A stretch of 64,000 nt of DNA from Sulfitobacter sp. S223 (GTDB lineage: Bacteria > Pseudomonadota > Alphaproteobacteria > Rhodobacterales > Rhodobacteraceae). Both the position numbers and the translations under genes were made by a program. Positions 26,853 to 36,429 of the stretch are shown piece after piece. Under the pieces are notes generated by a model that saw nothing but the letters and a program-made list of their open reading frames with translations, searched no databases and was not told the origin of the DNA. The first letter of the stretch is position 1, and every line of letters starts with the position of its first letter. The stretch spans positions 620,001-684,000 of the forward strand of contig NZ_CP083560.1 in assembly GCF_025143825.1 (NCBI RefSeq). The letters run 5' to 3'.

Positions 26853-27529
26853 CTGATACGCCTTTGCGTCTGGTGATCTTCGATGTGGATGGCACCCTTG
26901 TAGACAGCCAGTCAGACATCCTTGGGGCGATGCATCTGTCTTTCGCGGCTGAGGGGCTAAGCACGCCGGCGCGCGCGGATATTCTGGGCGTTGTCGGACT
27001 GTCGCTCGATGTATTGATGCCACATCTCGCGCCAGAGGCGGATGCCGCCACGCAGGCGCGATTGGTGCAAGGCTACAAGGATGCCTACATGACACTGCGT
27101 GCTGATGTTGCGCGCGGTGAATCTTCCCCCTTCTATCCGGGCGCGCGCGCGGCACTTGAGGCGCTACAAGCGCGGCCTGATGTCTTGCTGGGCGTGGCCA
27201 CTGGTAAATCACGTCGCGGGCTGGACAAACTGATAGAGGCACACGGCCTGGAGGGTATGTTTGTGACGCAACAAGTCGCAGATTTTCATCCTTCCAAACC
27301 CAACCCTTCGATGTTGATAGAGGCATTGCACGAAACAGGTATTGGCGCGGATGATGCTGTGATGTTGGGGGACACCAGCTTTGACATGGAGATGGCAAAA
27401 GCGGCAGGGATCACGGGAATCGGGGTAAGCTGGGGCTATCATCCGCCTGCGCGGCTGACTGCTGCGCGGCATCTGGTTGAAAGTTTCGATGCGGTTCCAC
27501 CGCTGTTGGACAGCATCTGGAAGGAATAA
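26849..27529 (+). CDS. HAD-superfamily phosphatase, phosphoglycolate-phosphatase-like
   Basis: Cytosolic phosphatase of 226 residues. Motif I FDVDGTLVDSQ (residues about 10-20), motif II VATGKSRRG, motif III lysine in HPSKPNPSM and motif IV MLGDTSFDMEMAKAAG are all present. The helical cap between motifs I and II is of the phosphoglycolate phosphatase type. The substrate is not proven. It overlaps the pseudouridine synthase gene by 4 bp. Confidence 0.92.
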   Translation: MTDTPLRLVIFDVDGTLVDSQSDILGAMHLSFAAEGLSTPARADILGVVGLSLDVLMPHLAPEADAATQARLVQGYKDAYMTLRADVARGESSPFYPGARAALEALQARPDVLLGVATGKSRRGLDKLIEAHGLEGMFVTQQVADFHPSKPNPSMLIEALHETGIGADDAVMLGDTSFDMEMAKAAGITGIGVSWGYHPPARLTAARHLVESFDAVPPLLDSIWKE

Positions 27530-27532
27530 GAG

Positions 27533-28246
27533 ATGAGCGACTGGAAAGCAAAACGGTTCTGGAAAGAGGCCAGCGTAGCAGAGGCTGGGGCCGCTTATGC
27601 GATCACGCTGGATGGACGGGCCGTCAAAACTCCGGCCAAGCAGCCCTTGCATGTGCCAACCCGTGCGATGGCCCTTGCCATTGCGCAAGAGTGGGACGCG
27701 CAGAAAGACCTGATCAACCCAAACACGATGCCTGCCACCAAAACTGCCAACGCCGCGATCGATAAGGTCACCATTCAGCATGCCGAAGTCGCGGACATGC
27801 TTGCGGCTTATGGTGACAGTGATTTGCTATGCTACCGCGCAGATGCTCCGGTTGAACTGGTCGAAAGGCAAGCCGAACAATGGGACCCCATGCTGGATTG
27901 GGCGGCCGAGACGCTTTCAGCGAAACTGGAAGCACGTACTGGCGTCATGCACCTACCACAAGACCCCGAGGTTGTTGAGGCATTGCGCCGCCGTACACAT
28001 GCGCTTGATGCTTTTGAATTGGCCGCTTTCCACGATTTGGTCAGTTTGTCCGGATCTCTGATCCTTGGATTTGCCGCTATTCTGGATGCGAGGCCTGTAG
28101 AAACCCTGTGGAAACTGTCCCGTCTCGATGAACTGTGGCAAGAAGAGAAGTGGGGTGAGGACGCCGACGCCACCGCACTGGCCGAGATAAAGCGCGAAGC
28201 ATTCCTGCATGCGAAGCGTATGTATGACTTGCGTCAGGCCGAATAG
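27533..28246 (+). CDS. ATP12 family chaperone for F1-ATPase assembly
   Basis: Relative of mitochondrial Atp12, which binds the F1 alpha subunit before assembly. It has 237 residues with KRFWKEASV, LDGRAVKTPAKQPLHVPT near the start and the family stretch DLLCYRADAPVELVERQAEQWDPMLDWA, read in pieces. It follows the HAD gene by 3 bp and is the last gene of the cluster that begins with the Deg protease. It occurs mostly in alphaproteobacteria, which supports the taxonomic reading. Confidence 0.95.
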   Translation: MSDWKAKRFWKEASVAEAGAAYAITLDGRAVKTPAKQPLHVPTRAMALAIAQEWDAQKDLINPNTMPATKTANAAIDKVTIQHAEVADMLAAYGDSDLLCYRADAPVELVERQAEQWDPMLDWAAETLSAKLEARTGVMHLPQDPEVVEALRRRTHALDAFELAAFHDLVSLSGSLILGFAAILDARPVETLWKLSRLDELWQEEKWGEDADATALAEIKREAFLHAKRMYDLRQAE

Positions 28247-28351
28247 TCAAAAAACGGGCATTTCCTCTGAGTCAAGACACTGTTGTGCTGGATTTTTGGT
28301 CGCCTTAGCCTTGACCTTTATGCGGGAATCCGCCCAAACTCCCTTGCACTA

Positions 28352-28368
28352 CACGAACGTGGTTCGTG
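28352..28368 (+). promoter_or_regulatory. Palindrome upstream of aapJ
   Basis: Perfect 7-bp arms cacgaac / gttcgtg around GTG, 74 bp before the aapJ start, within a TTGCAC-17-TGCAGT spacing. Candidate operator for a nitrogen or amino-acid regulator, or a leader hairpin. Confidence 0.45.
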
Positions 28369-28441
28369 CAGTATCACCACCGGTGTGGAAAACGCCGGTT
28401 TATCCATCCGAAAAGCGATGGAAAATCAGGAAGAGGTAAAG

Positions 28442-29458
28442 ATGAAAAAATCAATTATTCTTGGCGCACTCACGATCGCCGGTCTGTCTGCCGGTGCAGC
28501 AGCTGCTGGTACGTTGGATGATGTCAAAGCACGCGGCAAACTGAACTGTGGTGTAACCACAGGTCTTGTTGGCTTCGCGGCACCCGATGCGAATGGCGAA
28601 TGGACTGGTTTTGACGTTTCCGTCTGCCGTGCTGTTGCCGCTGCTGTTCTGGGCGACGCGACTGCTGTTGAATTCGTACCAACAACCGGCAAGACGCGCT
28701 TCACCGCACTGGCGTCCGGCGAAATCGACATGCTGGCCCGTAACACCACATGGACATTCTCCCGTGACGTCGACCTGAAGTTCGATTTTATCGGTGTGAA
28801 CTATTATGACGGCCAAGGCTTCATGGTGCCAAAAGCACTGGGTGTGTCCTCTGCCAAAGATCTTGATGGTGCAACAGTTTGCATTCAGACAGGTACAACA
28901 ACCGAGCTGAACCTGGCCGACTTCTTCCGCGCCAACAACATCAGCTACGAGCCTGTGCCAATCGAAACCAATGCAGAAGCAAACCAGCAGTACCTTGCCG
29001 GTGCCTGCGACGTTTACACAACAGACGCTTCCGGTCTGGCCGCGACACGTGCGACATTCGAAGCACCTGGTGACCACGTCCTGCTGCCAGAAATCGTTTC
29101 CAAAGAGCCACTCGGCCCATTGGTTCGCCATGGCGACAACGAGTGGGGCGATGTCGTTCGCTGGACTTTGAACGCACTTATCGCAGCTGAAGAGCTGGGT
29201 GTTTCTTCCGCGAACATCGCCGAAATGGCAACGTCCACAACCAACCCAGAAGTTGCACGCCTGTTGGGCACCGAAGGTGACCTTGGCGCGATGCTGGGCC
29301 TGGACGCAGATTGGGCCAAGCGCGCAATCGAAACACAGGGTAACTACGGCGAAATCTTTGCTAAGAACATCGGCGAAGACACGCCAATCGGTCTGGCGCG
29401 TGGTCTGAACGCACAGTGGACAGATGGCGGCCTGCTGTACACACCACCATTCCGTTAA
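28442..29458 (+). CDS. aapJ: General L-amino acid ABC transporter, periplasmic binding protein
   Basis: Captures L-amino acids in the periplasm for AapQMP. It has 338 residues from MKKSIILGALTIAGLSAG, a clear signal peptide with cleavage near AAA-GTLDD. The upstream open frame to 28283 lacks a signal. An AAGAGG site lies just before the ATG. Family marks include GKLNCGVTTGLVGFAAPD, TTWTFSRD and the late GLLYTPPFR. A hairpin downstream separates it from the permease genes, which would let it be made in excess. Confidence 0.96.
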   Translation: MKKSIILGALTIAGLSAGAAAAGTLDDVKARGKLNCGVTTGLVGFAAPDANGEWTGFDVSVCRAVAAAVLGDATAVEFVPTTGKTRFTALASGEIDMLARNTTWTFSRDVDLKFDFIGVNYYDGQGFMVPKALGVSSAKDLDGATVCIQTGTTTELNLADFFRANNISYEPVPIETNAEANQQYLAGACDVYTTDASGLAATRATFEAPGDHVLLPEIVSKEPLGPLVRHGDNEWGDVVRWTLNALIAAEELGVSSANIAEMATSTTNPEVARLLGTEGDLGAMLGLDADWAKRAIETQGNYGEIFAKNIGEDTPIGLARGLNAQWTDGGLLYTPPFR

Positions 29459-29468
29459 GCATAACAAG

Positions 29469-29496
29469 CAAAGGGCGCGGTTTTCCGCGCCCTTTG
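29469..29496 (+). terminator. Hairpin between aapJ and aapQ
   Basis: Perfect 12-bp stem caaagggcgcgg / ccgcgccctttg with a TTTT loop. Probably protects the aapJ mRNA end and lowers permease expression. Confidence 0.85.
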
Positions 29497-29584
29497 TGCC
29501 TTACGATACGACAATAAAATAAATGATCCGGTACTGACGTCAAAAGACGCATGGAAATAAACCGGGACCACGGGGATACATAAA

Positions 29585-30823
29585 ATGTCGACACTCACGG
29601 ACCCACCACAGGGCTCGTTCCGGCTATCTATGCTGTTGAACGATACGAGGTACCGGTCGATGACTTTGCAAGTCATCGCAGCAATCATTCTTGCGCTGTC
29701 ACTCGCATATTTATATTCGAACCTCGCCGCGAACCTTCGGGCGGCCGGTTTGAATATTTCATTCGGGTTTCTTAACAGCTCAGCCGGGTATGATATCAAC
29801 CAGACACTGATTGATTATAATAGCCAATCATCAAACCTACGTGCCGCCGTTGTCGGTATTCTCAATACACTGCTGGTGGCCTTTCTGGCCTGTATTACAG
29901 CAACGATATTCGGCGTGATCGCGGGCGTTTTGCGCCTGTCGAACAACTGGCTCGTGCGTAAACTGATGGCCGTCTACGTTGAAATCTTCCGGAACATTCC
30001 CGTGTTGATCTGGATCATCATCATCTTCACGATCATGACAGCCGTCATGCCCAGCCCACGGGACTTCAGGGGTGACACGCCGGCTTCTTCAATGTTGTTT
30101 GATCTTTTCGCATTCACCAACCGTGGCGTCTATGTTCCCGGTCCCTACTTTACCCGCGGGTTCGGCGGCGGTGAGGGGAGCGCGCTGAATTGGGTGCTTG
30201 TGATTGCAGTGCTGGTTGGATCGTTTTTTGCGACGCGGTTCCTGACAGCGCGGGCGAACAGAATTCAAGAAGCGACAGGTGTCCGTCCCAATACGCTTTG
30301 GACCAACCTTGCAATCTGGATTTTGCCGATCTCTATCTTCTGCCTCATCTTTGGCCTGACTTGGGACATCCCTGCGCTCAAGGGCTTTAACTTTGGTGGT
30401 GGTATCAAAATTGGCGGCCCGCTGATCGCACTTTGGTTCGCGCTGTCGATCTACACAGGCGCTTTCATTGCTGAAAACGTGCGTGCAGGTATTCAGGCGG
30501 TTTCCAAGGGACAGACAGAAGCGGCAGCCGCGTTGGGTATTCGCCCACGCCGGGTTATGAGCCTTGTTGTCCTGCCTCAGGCGCTTCGGGTAATCATCCC
30601 GCCGCTGATCTCGCAATATCTCAACATCACGAAGAACTCTTCGCTGGCGATTGCGGTTGGCTACGCTGACATCACAGCGACACTCGGGGGTATTACGCTT
30701 AACCAGACGGGCCGCGCGATTGAATGCGTGCTTTTGCTGATGCTCTTCTATCTTGTGATCTCGTTGACGATCTCCGCCGTGATGAACGTTTATAACAACG
30801 CTATGAAATTGAAGGAGCGCTGA
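29585..30823 (+). CDS. aapQ: General L-amino acid ABC transporter permease
   Basis: Inner-membrane subunit of the Aap importer, 412 residues. A first helix at about residues 27-47 is followed by a long polar segment. Then come the HisM-type permease helices, with a large insert between them, as known for AapQ. The EAA loop that docks the ATPase is seen as EAAAALGIRPRRVMSLVVLPQALRVIIPP, read in pieces, near residues 320-350. It is adjacent to aapM (1 bp). Confidence 0.95.
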   Translation: MSTLTDPPQGSFRLSMLLNDTRYRSMTLQVIAAIILALSLAYLYSNLAANLRAAGLNISFGFLNSSAGYDINQTLIDYNSQSSNLRAAVVGILNTLLVAFLACITATIFGVIAGVLRLSNNWLVRKLMAVYVEIFRNIPVLIWIIIIFTIMTAVMPSPRDFRGDTPASSMLFDLFAFTNRGVYVPGPYFTRGFGGGEGSALNWVLVIAVLVGSFFATRFLTARANRIQEATGVRPNTLWTNLAIWILPISIFCLIFGLTWDIPALKGFNFGGGIKIGGPLIALWFALSIYTGAFIAENVRAGIQAVSKGQTEAAAALGIRPRRVMSLVVLPQALRVIIPPLISQYLNITKNSSLAIAVGYADITATLGGITLNQTGRAIECVLLLMLFYLVISLTISAVMNVYNNAMKLKER

Positions 30824-30824
30824 G

Positions 30825-32123
30825 ATGTCAGATACACATGAACACTCCGTCGCCTTCGTTCGGACAACAGAGATTCCACAACAACCGGCACCGATGAATG
30901 CAGCGGGACCGGTCAAATGGATGCGTGAAAACCTGTTTCCAACTTGGGCAAATGCGCTGCTTACCGTGGCTGCGATCTATGTGATCTATCTGATCCTTTC
31001 TGCAACGTTGCCATGGATTTTTGGCGGCCTATGGACCACATCATCTCTGGCAGAGTGCCGGGAAGTCCTTCAGGGCAAATCGGCGGCCTGTTTCTCGGTC
31101 CTGACCGAGCGCTGGAACCAGCTGCTGTTCGGGTTCAAATACCCGTCTGATATGTACTGGCGCCCGACACTGGCACTTGTGCTGATGTTTGTTGCTTTGG
31201 CGCCTGTGCTGTTCTTTGACTTGCCACGCAAGCTGTTGATCGCCACCATTCTTTATCCTTTCATCGCTTACTGGCTGATCTGGGGTGGCACTGTGTTGAC
31301 CCCGATTTTCGCGCTGGTGGGTTTTGCTGTTGGCTACGTTGTCTACAGCCGCTTCGTTGCACGGAACTTTGCGCTGGCTCTTTCCGGTGGTGTCGCCGCC
31401 GCGATGGTCGCTTGGTATATCGGTAGCCTTATCGTTTCGCTCATCGCGCCCGAAACCCCCTTGTTGGAAGCTGTACCTTCCCGCGATCTGGGCGGCTTCA
31501 TGCTTAATATGATGTTGGGTCTGACCTGTGTGTCGCTATCTGTTCCGCTTGGAATTGCGCTGGCGTTAGGACGACAAAGCTCAATGCCACTGATCAAATG
31601 GATCTGTGTGGTTTTCATCGAATTCATTCGCGGCGTGCCGCTTATTACTTTGTTGTTCGTGGCAAGCGTGATGTTGGCGTATTTCTTCCCGCCGGAGGCA
31701 ACAGTTGATCTGTTCCTTAGGGTCGTCATCATGATCACCATGTTTTCCTCAGCGTATATCGCCGAAGTGATCCGTGGTGGTTTGGCCGCTTTGCCCAAAG
31801 GGCAGTACGAAGCGGCAGACAGCCTTGGTTTGGATTACGCACAGGCAATGCGGCTGATCATTCTACCGCAAGCGTTGAAAATCTCGATCCCAGGCATCGT
31901 GAACATTGCGGTGGGTCTGTTCAAAGACACCACGCTTGTTTCCGTTATCTCGATGTTTGATCTGGTTGGTATGATCAGGGGACCGATCCTCGCTTCTACC
32001 GATTGGAACGGGGTATACTGGGAGCTTTTGGGCTTTGCCGCCTTGCTGTTCTTCGTCGTTTGCTACGGCATTTCACAATATTCGCAGTGGCTGGAACGCC
32101 GTCTTGCGACAGATCATCGTTAA
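30825..32123 (+). CDS. aapM: General L-amino acid ABC transporter permease
   Basis: Second permease subunit, 432 residues. The N-terminal 35 residues are cytoplasmic and Pro-rich; several helices precede the conserved permease domain. The EAA loop EAADSLGLDYAQAMRLIILPQALKISIPG (in pieces) lies near residues 326-355. It pairs with AapQ and is followed 12 bp later by aapP. Confidence 0.95.
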   Translation: MSDTHEHSVAFVRTTEIPQQPAPMNAAGPVKWMRENLFPTWANALLTVAAIYVIYLILSATLPWIFGGLWTTSSLAECREVLQGKSAACFSVLTERWNQLLFGFKYPSDMYWRPTLALVLMFVALAPVLFFDLPRKLLIATILYPFIAYWLIWGGTVLTPIFALVGFAVGYVVYSRFVARNFALALSGGVAAAMVAWYIGSLIVSLIAPETPLLEAVPSRDLGGFMLNMMLGLTCVSLSVPLGIALALGRQSSMPLIKWICVVFIEFIRGVPLITLLFVASVMLAYFFPPEATVDLFLRVVIMITMFSSAYIAEVIRGGLAALPKGQYEAADSLGLDYAQAMRLIILPQALKISIPGIVNIAVGLFKDTTLVSVISMFDLVGMIRGPILASTDWNGVYWELLGFAALLFFVVCYGISQYSQWLERRLATDHR

Positions 32124-32135
32124 GGAGGCCGGAAC

Positions 32136-32903
32136 ATGGCTGATACCGCAAAACTCAAAGTATCCGACGAAGTCGCAATCTCGATCCAGAATATGAACAA
32201 GTGGTACGGCACTTTCCACGTGCTGCGCGACATTGATCTGACTGTGTATCAAGGGGAACGTATCGTGATTTGTGGGCCTTCAGGCTCGGGTAAATCCACG
32301 TTGATCCGCTGCATTAACGCACTGGAAGAGCATCAGAAGGGTTCAATCGAAGTTGATGGCACGCTTCTGTCATCGGACCTTAAGAACATCGATAAGATCC
32401 GGTCTGAAGTTGGCATGTGCTTTCAGCACTTCAACCTTTTCCCTCATCTGACGATCCTTGAGAACTGTACATTGGCACCAATCTGGGTTCGTAAAACACC
32501 CAAGAAGGAAGCCGAGGAAATCGCAATGCATTTCCTTGAGAAGGTGAAGATCCCTGATCAGGCTGATAAATACCCCGGCCAGCTTTCGGGTGGTCAACAA
32601 CAGCGTGTGGCGATTGCCCGTTCGCTTTGCATGCGTCCACGGATCATGCTGTTTGATGAACCGACATCGGCCCTTGATCCTGAAATGATCAAGGAAGTTC
32701 TGGATACAATGATCGAGCTTGCCGAAGAAGGCATGACAATGCTTTGCGTAACGCACGAAATGGGCTTTGCCCGTCAGGTTGCGAACCGCGTCATCTTTAT
32801 GGATCAGGGCCAGATTGTTGAGCAGAACGAACCGGAAGAGTTCTTCAACAACCCTCAAAGCCCACGCACACAGCTGTTCCTGAGCCAGATTCTGGGACAC
32901 TAA
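32136..32903 (+). CDS. aapP: General L-amino acid ABC transporter ATPase
   Basis: Cytoplasmic ATPase of the Aap importer, 255 residues. Walker [10 protein letters not shown] is at residues 47-55, the Q-loop at [11 protein letters not shown], the signature LSGGQQQ at 150-156, Walker B MLFDEP at 171-176, and the switch histidine in CVTHEMG. The GGAGG site before the ATG is strong. Confidence 0.97.
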   Translation: MADTAKLKVSDEVAISIQNMNKWYGTFHVLRDIDLTVYQGERIVICGPSGSGKSTLIRCINALEEHQKGSIEVDGTLLSSDLKNIDKIRSEVGMCFQHFNLFPHLTILENCTLAPIWVRKTPKKEAEEIAMHFLEKVKIPDQADKYPGQLSGGQQQRVAIARSLCMRPRIMLFDEPTSALDPEMIKEVLDTMIELAEEGMTMLCVTHEMGFARQVANRVIFMDQGQIVEQNEPEEFFNNPQSPRTQLFLSQILGH

Positions 32904-32928
32904 ACAGCGTATATTTTCATGTGATGAT

Positions 32929-32955
32929 AGGGCGGGGGGAAACCTCCGCCCTTAT
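32929..32955. terminator. Bidirectional terminator between aapP and sixA
   Basis: Stem agggcgg(gg) / (cc)tccgccct between convergent genes. The left side ends aapP and the right arm reaches the sixA stop. Confidence 0.7.
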
Positions 32956-33446
32956 TCTACGAGATCACGGGGAACGACAAACTCGACGACTTTACCTGTG
33001 CCATGGCGAAGCTCACGCCAGTTTTCGATATCGAAATCTACGACAAGTGTTGCGCAAGTCGGGTAGGCATCGAAGGACGGGTGGTCCGGCGCCGTTTCCA
33101 CCAGCATATCGGCCAGCATGGCTGAGCCGGGGTTATGTGCGACCATGAGAATACAATCTTCAACGCGAGATCGCAGAGCGTCTGCCATAACGTCAGGCTC
33201 TGCCAGATAAAGCTGCCGCATGAGAGTTGTTGGTGTATCTTCCAGACTCAGCCTTGCCACAGTCGCGCGCGTGCGTGCGGCGTCCGAGCAGAGAATGTGA
33301 TCAGGATGCAAAGAACGGCTGCGCATCCAACGCCCAATGGCCTCTGCACTACGGCGTCCGCGCTCGTTTATCACGCGCTCGTGGTCGGGCTTTGTTAGGT
33401 CTGACCAGTCAGACTTTGCGTGCCGCATCAAGATAAGACGTTTCAT
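32952..33446 (-). CDS. SixA-like histidine phosphatase
   Basis: Small cytosolic phosphatase of 164 residues. The catalytic MRHAKSDW (His8 region) opens the protein, DAARTRATVA follows in the middle, and the second histidine is in MVAHNPG. SixA proteins dephosphorylate phosphohistidine on phosphotransfer proteins; the target here is unknown. It immediately follows the iron-sulfur protein gene (1 bp apart), so it is the last gene of the yidC-argB-side run. Confidence 0.9.
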   Translation of the reverse strand: MKRLILMRHAKSDWSDLTKPDHERVINERGRRSAEAIGRWMRSRSLHPDHILCSDAARTRATVARLSLEDTPTTLMRQLYLAEPDVMADALRSRVEDCILMVAHNPGSAMLADMLVETAPDHPSFDAYPTCATLVVDFDIENWRELRHGTGKVVEFVVPRDLVE

Positions 33447-34088
33447 TCATGCTCCTTTAAAAGCGCGCATATGGAATGCGGATTGCTTAGCCGGTCTATT
33501 GAATGCCTGACTGACAGGGCAGGCACGCCGTGTTGCGCACCCCAAACTCATACATGCTGTACCCTGCGGGCCTTTGATATATGTTTTACACGCAGGCACA
33601 TCGTATGGGGCATCGTCTGATAAGGCCCCCACCGGACAGGCCTTAGTGCATGGGCGGTCGTGACAGGTGCTGCAAGGGCTTGGCCCAATTTTCGATTGCA
33701 TGACCTTTTCATCCAGCATCAAAGCACCGCGGATTGATATCATCAAGCCGGCGCGATCGTGGACCAACATACCTGTTGGAGATTGCCAGAATCGCCCTGT
33801 GGCTCGCGCCCAAGCAATGAAGGGTGCGTAGGGTGGCCCATCAGACGGGAATACGCAGGTTCCCCCCATATCATCTGCGAGACGGCCAAGTATGCGTTTT
33901 GACCAGCGATCTACTGGATCGGGCTTAGAATCGCTGTATTCTGGCGATGCCACAAAAACATTCCAGAATTTTTCATCCGTACCAATCAAGACAATCGTTT
34001 GATGCGCGTAGTCTGGATGCGGCAAATACCCCATCAACATCAGGCCCATAGGGGAAATTGATTGCTCAATCCGCTCCAACACCCTCAT
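33447..34088 (-). CDS. Ferredoxin-like 4Fe-4S protein
   Basis: Probable electron-transfer protein of 213 residues, two-thirds of it without a recognised domain. The C-terminal part holds cysteines at about 139, 142, 147 and 151 (CSTCHDRPCTKACPVG), then 167, 179, 184 and 190 (CMSLGCATRRACPVS). The first four resemble a ferredoxin cluster; the second set is atypical and may bind a second cluster. It recalls the C-terminus of QueG-like proteins, but the B12 domain is absent. The partner is unknown. Confidence 0.82.
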   Translation of the reverse strand: MRVLERIEQSISPMGLMLMGYLPHPDYAHQTIVLIGTDEKFWNVFVASPEYSDSKPDPVDRWSKRILGRLADDMGGTCVFPSDGPPYAPFIAWARATGRFWQSPTGMLVHDRAGLMISIRGALMLDEKVMQSKIGPSPCSTCHDRPCTKACPVGALSDDAPYDVPACKTYIKGPQGTACMSLGCATRRACPVSQAFNRPAKQSAFHMRAFKGA

Positions 34089-34142
34089 GCTTTAAGTCAA
34101 CACATTGTTAGACAAGCAGGTGTGCAGCGGCAGCCTCATACC

Positions 34143-35006
34143 TTACCCGGCCCGAATGATTGAGCCCGCGCCATGCTCGGTGAAAAGCTCTAATAGGCAG
34201 GCGTTCGGTGCACGACCATCTAGGATAACAGCGGCGCGTACTCCGGCAGCCAGTGCATCCAATGCGGTCTGTGTCTTCGGTATCATTCCGCCCGCGATGG
34301 TACCTTCTGATGTCATGTCTTTAATCTGGCTTGCTGTGAGCTCGGTCAGGACTTCACCAGAGGCGTTTTTGACGCCGGACACATCTGTCAGAAGCAACAG
34401 GCGGTCGGCCTTGAGCGCTGCAGCAATCGCACCGGCTGCGGTGTCGCCGTTGATGTTGAAAGTCTCTCCGTTCATTCCCATACCCAAAGGGGCAATGACA
34501 GGAATGAGTTCTTTTTCAGCCATATCCAGCAACAACCGAGGGTTTACCTGTGTTGGCCTGCCAACAAGGCCAAGTGCGGGATCTTCGGGCTCACAGATAA
34601 TAAGACCGCTATCCTTGCCGGAAACGCCGACTGCGCGGCCACCCTGTTCGGAAATTGCCTGAACGATGCGGGCATTGACCAGTCCGGACAGGACCATCTC
34701 AACCACTTCCATGGTCGCAGCATCGGTCACCCGTTTGCCGTCCACAAACTCTGACTGAATGCCGAGCCGTTTGAGCATGCTGTTAATCATTGGTCCGCCG
34801 CCGTGTACAATCACGGGGTTTACGCCAACCTGACGCATCAACACAACGTCGCGGGCGAATTCGTCCATGGCTTCATCGCTGCCCATGGCGTGTCCACCAA
34901 GTTTAATTACGACGGTCGCGTCATTGTAGCGCTGCATATACGGCAGCGCTTGTGAAAGAGTGGCGGCAGTAGCGGCCCAATCGCGGTTCATATCTTGTTT
35001 TCTCAT
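34143..35006 (-). CDS. argB: Acetylglutamate kinase
   Basis: Phosphorylates N-acetyl-L-glutamate, the second step of arginine synthesis. It has 287 residues. KLGGHAMG (phosphate binding), [18 protein letters not shown] and the late [15 protein letters not shown] are intact; the extended N-terminal helix is the type used for hexamers that respond to arginine. The start at 35006 has AGGGA upstream; an in-frame ATG at 34991 is an alternative. It lies 35 bp after engB. Confidence 0.97.
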   Translation of the reverse strand: MRKQDMNRDWAATAATLSQALPYMQRYNDATVVIKLGGHAMGSDEAMDEFARDVVLMRQVGVNPVIVHGGGPMINSMLKRLGIQSEFVDGKRVTDAATMEVVEMVLSGLVNARIVQAISEQGGRAVGVSGKDSGLIICEPEDPALGLVGRPTQVNPRLLLDMAEKELIPVIAPLGMGMNGETFNINGDTAAGAIAAALKADRLLLLTDVSGVKNASGEVLTELTASQIKDMTSEGTIAGGMIPKTQTALDALAAGVRAAVILDGRAPNACLLELFTEHGAGSIIRAG

Positions 35007-35041
35007 ATCCGTGATCCCTAGTTCATCGGGATCATAGGTAC

Positions 35042-35692
35042 TTATTCGAGCGTGGCAATGACCGAGCGTAGCGTCGGGATGCCCCAGCCTTTTTCTGAAG
35101 ATGTCACAATCAGTTCGGGAAATGCAGCAGGGTGTTTGCTTAACGCTCTGCGCACCTGATCCAACACCTTTTCCCGTTCGACTTCTTTGACTTTGTCCGC
35201 CTTGGTCAACACGACCTGAAATGTCACCGCGGCGCTGTCGAGCAGGCTCATTATTTCGTCATCGACTTTTTTTACACCGTGGCGCGCGTCAATAAGAACA
35301 AAGGCGCGGCGCAGCGTTTGGCGACCTTGCAAGAACTGTTTGAGCAGACGCTGCCATTTTTCGACCACTGGCAAAGGCGCGTTTGCATAACCATAGCCCG
35401 GCAAATCAACGAGATAGAGATCGTCACCAGCCGTGAAATAGTTAATCTCTTGGGTGCGTCCCGGCGTGTTTGAGGCGCGGGCAAGGGCCTTCATCCCTGT
35501 CAGGGCGTTGATCAGGGTTGATTTACCCACATTGGACCGACCGGCAAAACAGACCTCCATTCGATCTGCTTCGGGCAAGCCAGACATCGCGACAACGCCT
35601 TTAACAAATTCTGTTTGGCCGGCAAAAAGCAACCGGCCCTTTTCAGCTGAGACCGCATCAGGTTCTTCGACAAGGGGGAAAGGCAGCTGCAT
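35042..35692 (-). CDS. engB: Ribosome biogenesis GTPase EngB/YihA
   Basis: Small essential GTPase of 216 residues for 50S assembly. G1 [10 protein letters not shown]2-like [10 protein letters not shown]3 DLPGYGYA, G4 TKAD and a late SS motif (VTSSEKGWG) are in order. Its ATG overlaps the stop of the MOSC gene (TAATG). Confidence 0.97.
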   Translation of the reverse strand: MQLPFPLVEEPDAVSAEKGRLLFAGQTEFVKGVVAMSGLPEADRMEVCFAGRSNVGKSTLINALTGMKALARASNTPGRTQEINYFTAGDDLYLVDLPGYGYANAPLPVVEKWQRLLKQFLQGRQTLRRAFVLIDARHGVKKVDDEIMSLLDSAAVTFQVVLTKADKVKEVEREKVLDQVRRALSKHPAAFPELIVTSSEKGWGIPTLRSVIATLE

Positions 35693-36429
35693 TAGATAAG
35701 CTCCAATTGGTCGCCAAGGGCGACTTCGCCCGTTTCTATTATACTGGCGTAAATCCCGAAATGCTGGTGATCCAGCATATTGAGAGCCATAAGTGTATCA
35801 ACGTCGCGTATGCCCGTATCGGTGTTGGCCATTGTGGCTTTGCAGCGCTGAATGCGCTCTTCCACTTTGAGCCTGACGGTCCCCAAGCGTAACTCGCGGC
35901 CTAACCACTCGAATTCTTCCCACGCTTGGGCACCATCAAACCAGATGTTGCCGCGCCAGCGCTCTGGCTGGAGCGAGGCGTTTGCGAGCGTTTCGACAGC
36001 TTCGTGTGACGCGCGGTTGCACAAAGAAACGGAAGCAAAAGGAGTATCCGTAAAGCCGCGATCCTCTAGCTTGAAAACCCGTGCAGGCTGCGGCCGTTTT
36101 GGATCAGCCAAGGGGCGCACCCACTGCAACAGCGCGTCGCTTTGCGTGTCGGGCTGTACTGTCAGATCAGATGTATCCGGGTGCCGCAATGTGATGGTTT
36201 TCGTGACCTCATCCAGAGAGGCCGTGATAGCCATCAGGGCGGGTGACTTCGAACCGATGCTAAAGTTCTGGCAAGCGGCCCATTCGCTACCATCTGCCTT
36301 GCAGGCGTCATGGGCAATGGCCCACAGGCGATCAAATGGCATCGACTTGCCTTGGGTCAGCGTGACACGCTCTAGCGCCTCACGCCCGTGGCTTTTGACA
36401 GGGTGGCGCCAGAGCGCCGATACCTTCAT
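35692..36429 (-). CDS. MOSC domain protein
   Basis: Relative of the molybdenum cofactor sulfurase C-terminal domain, 245 residues, with a beta-barrel N-terminal part (SALWRHPVKSHGREALERV) and the MOSC core. In the core, a cysteine occurs in RIQRCKATMANTDTGIRDVD near residue 195, the expected sulfur-carrying position. I chose the ATG at 36429, which overlaps the yidC stop (TGATG); a GTG one codon upstream is possible. The substrate is unknown. Confidence 0.9.
   Translation of the reverse strand: MKVSALWRHPVKSHGREALERVTLTQGKSMPFDRLWAIAHDACKADGSEWAACQNFSIGSKSPALMAITASLDEVTKTITLRHPDTSDLTVQPDTQSDALLQWVRPLADPKRPQPARVFKLEDRGFTDTPFASVSLCNRASHEAVETLANASLQPERWRGNIWFDGAQAWEEFEWLGRELRLGTVRLKVEERIQRCKATMANTDTGIRDVDTLMALNMLDHQHFGIYASIIETGEVALGDQLELI

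Noticed and set aside
26178-27398. 406-codon minus-strand frame opposite the pseudouridine synthase and HAD genes
   Set aside because: Shadow of two clear genes; composition rich in Pro, Arg, Cys and His.
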